A model generated the notes under the pieces. The model saw only the letters and a list, made by a program, of their open reading frames with translations, was not told the origin of the DNA and ran no database searches. Source: an uncultured cyanobacterium (lineage in GTDB: Bacteria; Cyanobacteriota; Cyanobacteriia; Phormidesmidales; Phormidesmidaceae). Taken from it: a DNA stretch of 5,833 bases. The stretch lies in contig CALHGI010000662.1 of NCBI GenBank assembly GCA_938029995.1, forward strand, positions 1-5,833, given 5' to 3'. Position numbers and translations under genes: made by a program. This document shows, piece by piece, positions 1-5,500 of this stretch (positions are counted from its first letter, which is position 1; every line of letters begins with the position of its first letter).

Positions 1-897
1 GCTGATCCTTGGGCACCCATTGGTTGGGGTAGCTTAGGCGCACCTGATACGGATATTCTGCTGCGCACCCATGCCTTGACGGGAAATGATGAATATCTGG
101 ATGCAAGCCTGCTGGCAAGTCAGTTTTCGGCCGGGGCCAATCCAGACAATATGGTGTATACCACTGGAATTGGCCATCGCAATCCGAATGTACCTGAATT
201 GGCCGATGCCCGCGCCCTAGGCGAAGTTCCAACGGGCATAACGGTTTACGGTCCCCTAGATTTGCAAAATTCGAATGGGTATGGAGAAGATTGGCGCTGG
301 TCCGTCGATTTGTTTGCGGATGCTAACGGTCCTAGCCCATGGGAGTTTCCCACGGCAGAAGCCTATTTTGATTCCTACTACTACGTCCCCGTAACTGAGT
401 TTACGCTCAGTCAGTCGATTGGCCCGACTGCCTATACTTGGGGATACCTGGCAGCCGAAGATGGGGTTGATGGGGTAACCGCAACGGTACAAGGGAACGC
501 GGATAATAATCGATTGACAGCCACTGGTGAAAATTCAGTGATTATCGGTACACAGCCCCTGGATATGACCCCAGGTCAAGACGAGATTGATGTTCTCATT
601 GGCGGTAACGGTGGCGATCGGTTTGTCCTGGGCAATGTTGGTCGGGCCTTTTATGATGACGGCAATGTCACACTGCCTGGATTAGAGGACTATGCCCTGA
701 TCAAAGGGTTTAATGCGACCCAGGGAGATCGGATTCAGCTCCATGGCACGGCTAACGAATACTCCTTAGGGGCTACGCCTGATGGATTACCCTCGGGGAC
801 GGGTATTTTCTATCAGACTGCAGGGGCTCCCGAGCTAATTGCAGTGGTGGAGAATACGACAGCTAATGGGCTAGAAGGGGCCTTGGCCTTTGTTTAA
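1..897 (+). CDS. GH9-like beta-glucanase with RTX-type C-terminal domain (5' end missing)
   Basis: This is the last 298 residues of a longer protein; the frame is open at base 1 and ends with TAA at 895-897. Visible residues about 2-155 resemble the C-terminal part of a GH9 (alpha/alpha)6-barrel endoglucanase: DPWAPIGWG at 2-10, GANPDNMVYTTGIG at 45-58, a GITVYGPLDL segment at 79-88, and YFD-x8-E-x-T at 122-135 followed by IGPTAYTWGYLA. The last block follows the second GH9 active-site signature, with E133 as probable catalytic acid and D124 as the conserved Asp; V129 replaces the usual aromatic and S139 the usual Asn. The family's PHHR-type motif is not obvious. Residues about 161-298 form a calcium-binding C-terminal domain: GGNGGDRFVLG at 201-211, then DYALIKGFN and GDRIQLHG. 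Such ends usually accompany type I secretion. The likely role is extracellular cleavage of beta-glucan or a related polysaccharide. The catalytic Asp pair near the GH9 N-terminus lies outside the window, so activity cannot be judged. Confidence 0.75.
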   Translation, partial: ADPWAPIGWGSLGAPDTDILLRTHALTGNDEYLDASLLASQFSAGANPDNMVYTTGIGHRNPNVPELADARALGEVPTGITVYGPLDLQNSNGYGEDWRWSVDLFADANGPSPWEFPTAEAYFDSYYYVPVTEFTLSQSIGPTAYTWGYLAAEDGVDGVTATVQGNADNNRLTATGENSVIIGTQPLDMTPGQDEIDVLIGGNGGDRFVLGNVGRAFYDDGNVTLPGLEDYALIKGFNATQGDRIQLHGTANEYSLGATPDGLPSGTGIFYQTAGAPELIAVVENTTANGLEGALAFV

Positions 898-911
898 CGT
901 TTAACACTCTC

Positions 912-953
912 AATAAAAAAGCCCTGAGGATGTATCCTCAGGGCTTTTTTATT
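912..953. terminator. Strong bidirectional intrinsic terminator after the GH9-like gene
   Basis: A perfect 19-bp inverted repeat (912-930 and 935-953) encloses a four-base TGTA loop. The GC-rich core GCCCTGAGGA/TCCTCAGGGC is flanked by A6 on the left and T6 on the right, so it works as a rho-independent terminator read from either strand. It begins 14 bp after the stop codon and should separate this transcript from the downstream gene. Confidence 0.93.
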
Positions 954-1009
954 GGTTTGCGGTGCCTTGGGATGGCTTTAGTTGAGCAATGCTGATGAAT
1001 TGCCTTGCA

Positions 1010-1019
1010 ATCGATCGAT
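1010..1019. other. 10-bp palindrome ATCGATCGAT
   Basis: A perfect palindrome about 57 bp after the terminator. It may be a protein-binding site or chance; no neighbouring promoter supports a function. Confidence 0.25.
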
Positions 1020-1061
1020 ATATCCCCTAAATCAGCAACGGCTTTTGTTTTTATTAGCTGG

Positions 1062-1106
1062 CCCACCCCTCTCTCCCAGAACCCCGTTCAGAGAGAGAGG
1101 GGTGGG
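1062..1106. repeat. Perfect 14-bp C/T - G/A inverted repeat
   Basis: CCCACCCCTCTCTC at 1062-1075 pairs exactly with its reverse complement at 1093-1106 across a 17-base loop. The TCTCTC/GAGAGA part can also pair in shifted register. Its composition is like the short CCCCTCTC...GAGAGGGG hairpins found scattered through intergenic regions of many cyanobacterial genomes, so it is probably an interspersed repeat copy. It lacks a T-run and is not a classical terminator. Confidence 0.7.
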
Positions 1107-1228
1107 GTATAGACACGTTTTCTGGGGACAGAAATTGGGTTCCATGGGGGGTGTGGAGCCTTGTTCTTCTCGGAGGGGGAGGGGCTAATGCGATGCCGCG
1201 CTATGGATACACGGCAATATAGTGAACA

Positions 1229-1243
1229 TAGTTGTTACAACTA
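1229..1243. promoter_or_regulatory. Operator-like palindrome TAGTTGT-T-ACAACTA
   Basis: Two perfect 7-bp arms surround a single T. Size and symmetry suit a dimeric DNA-binding protein, but no promoter or gene lies directly next to it, so the function is uncertain. Confidence 0.3.
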
Positions 1244-1393
1244 AAGGCATTTAGATATCGCATGGGGTCTACCCTATGGGCACCAAGCTATATTACAGGG
1301 CTAAAAAAGGGTACAACCCCAAAAGATGAGCCGCAATGGTTGCTGACAATCTATCTTAGGGGATTCAACGGTTGCCATAGTATTCTCTCCAGG

Positions 1394-1431
1394 ATAACCG
1401 TATATTTTTTATTCGAAAAATATACGGTTAT
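1394..1431. repeat. Perfect 16-bp inverted repeat (AT-rich hairpin)
   Basis: The arm at 1394-1409 (beginning ATAACCGTATA) is matched exactly by its reverse complement at 1416-1431, with six bases between. The left arm ends in a T-run and the right arm begins with an A-run, so the U-tract lies inside the stem; this differs from a rho-independent terminator on either strand. A TTGACA hexamer starts at the last base of the right arm (1431-1436), but there is no suitable -10 after it. It could be the remnant of a small mobile element, a regulatory site, or an RNA stem. Confidence 0.7.
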
Positions 1432-1726
1432 TGACAACAACCTAGAACAGGAAGAAAACCATTTTTAAAAGAATTTGCTTGGATTTACTGTGCCAGATTT
1501 TTGAAGTTTTATTTCCCAAGTACCCTCTGGCGAATGGAAAATCTTACGTCCTCTTTTTACGACGGTTTTTGGTCGTTTAAGGCCCTTAAAACTTGATTTC
1601 TTTAGGTGCTAAAAAACCAGGCTAGTGACACTTTTGAGGTTGGCACGTGGCCCTGGGGGTAATCAATCGGCTTTATCTGAACTTGATAGAACGTTGATGA
1701 AACGTAATGAAGGATATGTAATACTG

Positions 1727-1736
1727 AACACGTGTT
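1727..1736. other. 10-bp palindrome AACACGTGTT
   Basis: A perfect palindrome within the gene-free region. It may be a binding site; nothing adjacent supports one. Confidence 0.2.
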
Positions 1737-1885
1737 TCACCTGTAGTGTTGTTGTTCAACCCAATAAACACATTTGCCTATCCCTTATGTCTTTTTGTTT
1801 TAGACTTTTTTGATGGCAATATTGACTGATTGTTCTCAGAACGGCTGAACAAGAAGAAAGTGTTAATGCAGCACTAATGAGGGTT

Positions 1886-1914
1886 TTGACAATCTTAAGC
1901 TCGCTACTTATTCT
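1886..1914 (+). promoter_or_regulatory. Candidate sigma70-type promoter
   Basis: TTGACA at 1886-1891 is separated by exactly 17 bp from TATTCT at 1909-1914, which keeps the three most conserved -10 positions (T, A and final T). Transcription would start near 1921, about 595 bases before the start codon of the large gene. It would therefore make either a very long leader or a separate small RNA. This rests on motif matching only. Confidence 0.33.
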
Positions 1915-2072
1915 CAGGCGTCTTAGATATTTTGTCTGGGGCTCTTAAAAAAATGTTTGTCATTTTAAGTTCTGTTTCTGTGGATTAGATGTCTGACTTC
2001 CTTAAGGCTAAGGCCTGTGGAGTCGATATCTGCATCTATCTAAGCAATTATACCAAAGCTATATGGGCATAG

Positions 2073-2096
2073 GTATTGTTGTTAATACGATGTATT
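2073..2096. promoter_or_regulatory. GTATT / AATAC / GTATT overlapping inverted repeats
   Basis: GTATT (2073-2077), AATAC (2084-2088) and GTATT (2092-2096) are arranged so the central element can pair with either neighbour (loops of 6 and 3 bases). This could be a pair of half-site operators or two mutually exclusive small RNA stems. The arms are only 5 bp, so chance is possible. Confidence 0.25.
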
Positions 2097-2280
2097 GATT
2101 TCGAAGATATATTCCAACCATCTTTAGGTTAATGGACTTGCTGACAATGGAAGTCCTGATGGATCACTCTGTCTGTCTTGTCTTTTGTGTTGGCTTTTTG
2201 ATGTAAATATCTCTTTTTGGTCAATCTAAGTATGGCAATCGTCAATGGGGTCATTGTTGTGACTCGTTAATGGCGTGGGT

Positions 2281-2288
2281 GCGATCGC
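2281..2288. repeat. HIP1 site GCGATCGC
   Basis: A perfect copy of the highly iterated palindrome of cyanobacterial genomes, here intergenic, just upstream of the candidate promoter of the large gene. Confidence 0.85.
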
Positions 2289-2298
2289 ATCTCGTTTC

Positions 2299-2337
2299 GT
2301 AACACTGCATACCTACCTATCCCGCATTTTATAAGGT
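2299..2337 (+). promoter_or_regulatory. Candidate NtcA-activated promoter of the large surface-protein gene
   Basis: GTA-N8-TAC at 2299-2312 (GTAACACTGCATAC) matches the binding consensus of NtcA, the cyanobacterial nitrogen regulator. It is followed by TAAGGT at 2332-2337, which fits the TAN3T -10 form. The gap is 19 bases, just short of the usual 20-24. An overlapping TATAAG at 2330-2335 is an alternative -10. I found no other GTA-N8-TAC in the spacer, but about 0.4 such matches are expected by chance in 1.6 kb. Transcription would start near 2344 and give a leader of about 170 bases. Confidence 0.35.
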
Positions 2338-2355
2338 TTTTCGACCTAACATCCC

Positions 2356-2369
2356 GCTGCAAAGGCAGC
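2356..2369 (+). other. Small stem-loop in the putative leader
   Basis: GCTGC and GCAGC pair across an AAAG loop, close after the candidate transcription start. A T5 run follows four bases later, but a 5-bp stem is too weak for a confident terminator call. Confidence 0.35.
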
Positions 2370-2425
2370 AACATTTTTACGGCCTCTACCCAGGCTTTCA
2401 ACTACCTTTGTCTTGTTTTTTACAG

Positions 2426-2455
2426 GCTGATACATTTTTGGCTTTTTGTATCAGC
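2426..2455 (+). other. Stem-loop in the 5' leader of the large gene
   Basis: GCTGATACA at 2426-2434 pairs perfectly with TGTATCAGC at 2447-2455, leaving a 12-base T-rich loop. It lies about 46 bases before the ribosome-binding site, so it would sit in the mRNA leader if transcription starts at or before about 2344. It could affect mRNA stability or be a DNA operator; there is no U-tract directly after it to make it a terminator. Confidence 0.5.
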
Positions 2456-2501
2456 GCCGACCGATTTTGGCACCAATCTAATTCTGTTCTATTTATCATC
2501 C

Positions 2502-2507
2502 GGAGAG
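2502..2507 (+). promoter_or_regulatory. Ribosome-binding site of the large gene
   Basis: GGAGAG lies seven bases before the ATG at 2515, a good Shine-Dalgarno match. With the in-frame TAA at 2479-2481 just upstream, it fixes the start codon. Confidence 0.75.
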
Positions 2508-2514
2508 ATTTTTG

Positions 2515-5500
2515 ATGGATACTTCCATGCACAATGGCAACATGCACCAGGTTCACGCGGACGAGCCCGGTAAGCAGGCAGAACATGCTGCTGCCCATAA
2601 CTTAATCACAACACACAATGCCACCCACACCGCCATCAAAAATGGGTCTTGGTTTGCTGCCAGCACCTGGAAAGGGGGAAAAATCCCTGGTGCCAATGCG
2701 AAGGTAGTCATTCCCAAAGGGATTCATGTTGACTACGACAGCGTGAGTAATACCCGTTTGTTTGGTTTGCGAGTCGATGGCCACCTAGACTTTGCCACCG
2801 ATGCCAATACCAAAATGGTGATCGACACGTTTTTGGTCTCTTCTGATGGTTTTCTCACCATCGGTACTGAAGACAATCCGGTACAGGGAAATGTCAAAAC
2901 TGAGATTCTCATTGCTGCTAATGGCGCCATCAATCGTAACTGGGATCCGGAACAGCTCAGTCGCGGTATTGTTTCCCACGGTACCGTTAGCATCCATGGA
3001 CAGGCTAAAACATCCCATTTGAAAGTGTCGGTGGATCCGTCGGCTGGGGATAAGACTCTGACCTTGGCGGATGTGCCCGTGAATTGGCAGGTGGGCGATC
3101 GCATTGTTCTTACTGGTACCCAATATCAGGTCAACGGGACCCAGGACGAGCAGCGCACCATTACGGGTATCCAAGGCAACCGCATTACCCTAGATAAGGC
3201 CCTCTCCTATGGTCACAAAACACCCCGCAGTGACCTTAAGGCCTACGTTGCCAACCAAAGCCGCAACATTGTCTTTGCCACCGAGAATGCCAATAAACTG
3301 CCCGCTAACCAGCGTGGCCACGTTATGTTTATGCATTCCGACAATGTGGACGTGCGCTATGCCGAGTTCAACGAACTAGGCCGTACCGATAAGTCTAAGC
3401 TGCTAGACGACTTTAAGCTTACCAGCGGCTACCCCCCAAAGCGGATTCTTAACGGTGGTGAACCGATTACTGGCGCGCGCAATAACATTCGCGGTCGTTA
3501 TGCCCTGCACCTGCACCGTACTGGTGTAAACGGCGATGACAAGCCCGCTGTTCTCGTGGGTAATAGTGTAGTCGGCTCCCCAGGTTGGGGAATCGTGCAG
3601 CACGATAGCTATGCTGTGCTGGAAAATAATGTTGCCTACGATGTTTTCGGGGCCGGGTTTGTGGGAGAATCTGGTAACGAAATTGGCGCATGGCGCAACA
3701 ATATTTCCATCAAAAGCGAAGGCCGTTCTGGCAATGAAAAGGGCGGTGCCCATAACCATGATTTAGGGTTTGGGGGTCATGGTTTTTGGGCCCAGGGTCG
3801 CTTGGTGGAAATCGAAGGTAATGTAGCAGCAGGTAATACGGGCTCGGGTATTTTCTACTTCCACCGAGGTGTGGATGAAATTAAGCCCCTAACTGAGAAC
3901 CTGGCGCTGCCTGCTTGGGCTAAAGGTCAAGACAGTTTGATCACTAGCGATCCCCCGATTATGGGTTTCAAAGATAATGAAGTCTTTGCCTCCGGTGATG
4001 GTCTGTTTGTGATTAAAAATTCCCAGGTGCAGCACCACGATGGCCGTACTGTATTGGATGGCTTTAAGGCGTGGGAAGTAGTTCAGGGCACACGGCTGGA
4101 ATATACCGCCCACTATACTCTGCGAGATTTTGATGTGGTGGGTACTAAAACCTCATTACATAAGAATGCGGAACATAACGGCATTCACCTATTCCACAAT
4201 GTGGAAGATGTCGTGTTCGACGGTCTGCGTTCCGAGGGCTTTGACAAAGGTGTGAAACTCAATAAAGAAACCCGAGTGGTGAAGTCTCTTAATGATTGGG
4301 GTTATGTCTTTGTTGATGCCAATGTGAAGAACAATAATCAAGATTGGCAGAACCTGAATCGCAATGTGGATAAGTTTGTTAACCGCAGCGATATTAAGAC
4401 CGGTCAGCTACGCTTTGAGCTGAATAGTGGCCAAAGTGATTTTGTTGCCAAGTCCAGTGAGAATAGTGCGCTGATTGCGGCTCAAGTGGTAGGGACTAAA
4501 GTCGACTCCTTGGGTAAGACAGCATTGCCCTTTGGCAATGAGAATCTGGGCTATCCTGTGTACCAGCTACGGAGTCTGGTGAATGACAAGGGCTATTACA
4601 CCCTGCCCAATGGTCAGCATGCGGTGGTGATTGATGAGTATATTAGCGATCGCATCACCGGCGACACCCGCAAATATAGCTTTGTCGTCACCCTAGAAAA
4701 CAAAAGTTGGACTAAAAATGCCCGCAATCTAGGAACGCTCAATCCTAGTCAGCTAAAGCAGGATAACCAGATTATTCCCTTTGAGTCCCTCTCTGGCGAT
4801 TACCCACAGTTTGCCAAAAAGAATATTCAGACCGAAACACCGCGTCCTGTTAATCCCACTCCTCCTGTGACGCACCCCCCCGTTGATCAGGGTGGCCACG
4901 GCGACGATAACCACGGCGATCACGGCGGCCACGGGCCAGAGGCTCCCATGAATGACTTGCCCCCACTGCCCGACACCACGCCAACTCCTGATGACAAACC
5001 CGCGGCCCCCGTTCCTCCCCTTGAGGTTCCCACCTCATCTGGCGATGGCACCATTCGTGTAGAGGCCGAACTCTATAACATCGATGACTTTAAGGATATC
5101 AATGCGGCTAACCGCGGTGGAGCAGGCGATGACGTGCGCCGTTCCCTCGCAGTGGATGTGGCCGGGAATGGTGCAGGCGGTGGCTTGAATGTGGGCTGGA
5201 TTAGTCAGGGTGAATATCTTACCTACGACATCAACGTTGCCGAAGCGGGTGAATATCGCGTGAGTGCGAATATCGCGTCTCCACTTCAGGGGAACCATGG
5301 TCTGAAAGTATCTCTGGATGGCCAATCGACCAAGACCTACTTTGGCAACACAGGCGGTTGGCAGAAGTGGCAGTCAGCAGATGGCGATGGTGTGCTGGAT
5401 CTTTCTGCAGGTACCCACACCCTGCGGGTAGATATGTTAAGTGGCGGCTTTAATCTGGACTACGTGGAGCTAGAGCAAGTGAGTGCTGCTCCTGCTGCTC

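Larger units (their letters stand above)
954..2514. other. Long intergenic region with no convincing protein gene
   Basis: About 1.56 kb without a coding frame I can support. The longest open frames are under 80 codons, have no good ribosome-binding site and give compositions unlike any known family. The first part (about 1060-1190) has C/T-rich and G-run-rich segments; from about 1380 to 2500 it is AT-richer than the flanking genes and strongly T-rich on the + strand in places (29 T against 13 A in 1921-1980; 31 T against 7 A in 2161-2220). It contains several hairpins, palindromes and promoter-like motifs listed separately. It may hold regulatory leader sequence, an unrecognised small RNA or decayed sequence. 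Confidence 0.75.

Noticed and set aside
256..492. Open frame of 78 codons on the - strand
   Set aside because: It is antisense to the GH9-like coding region, which has clear motifs on the + strand.
982..1188. Open frame of 68 codons on the + strand
   Set aside because: It runs through the C/T-G/A hairpin and the G-run stretch, has no ribosome-binding site of note and gives an Arg/Pro/Gly-rich product without family features.
1431..1459. TTGACA at 1431-1436 as a promoter -35
   Set aside because: No -10-like hexamer occurs 16-18 bp downstream.
1232..1468. Open frame of 78 codons on the + strand
   Set aside because: It spans the perfect 16-bp hairpin at 1394-1431, has no good ribosome-binding site, and its product resembles no family I know. 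A real small gene is not excluded.
1625..1813. Open frame of 62 codons on the + strand
   Set aside because: Low-quality composition ending in a T-rich tract, with no ribosome-binding site or recognisable domain.
1832..1842. GTTCT-C-AGAAC palindrome as a LexA site
   Set aside because: It does not fit the cyanobacterial LexA consensus, and the 5-bp arms are within chance.
1340..2148. 11-bp direct repeat TTGCTGACAAT at 1340 and 2138
   Set aside because: One such pair is expected by chance at a rate near 0.3 in a spacer of this size, and the flanks do not match.
2264..2279. TGTGA at about 2258 as a CRP-type site
   Set aside because: The second half-site TCACA is absent at the required distance.
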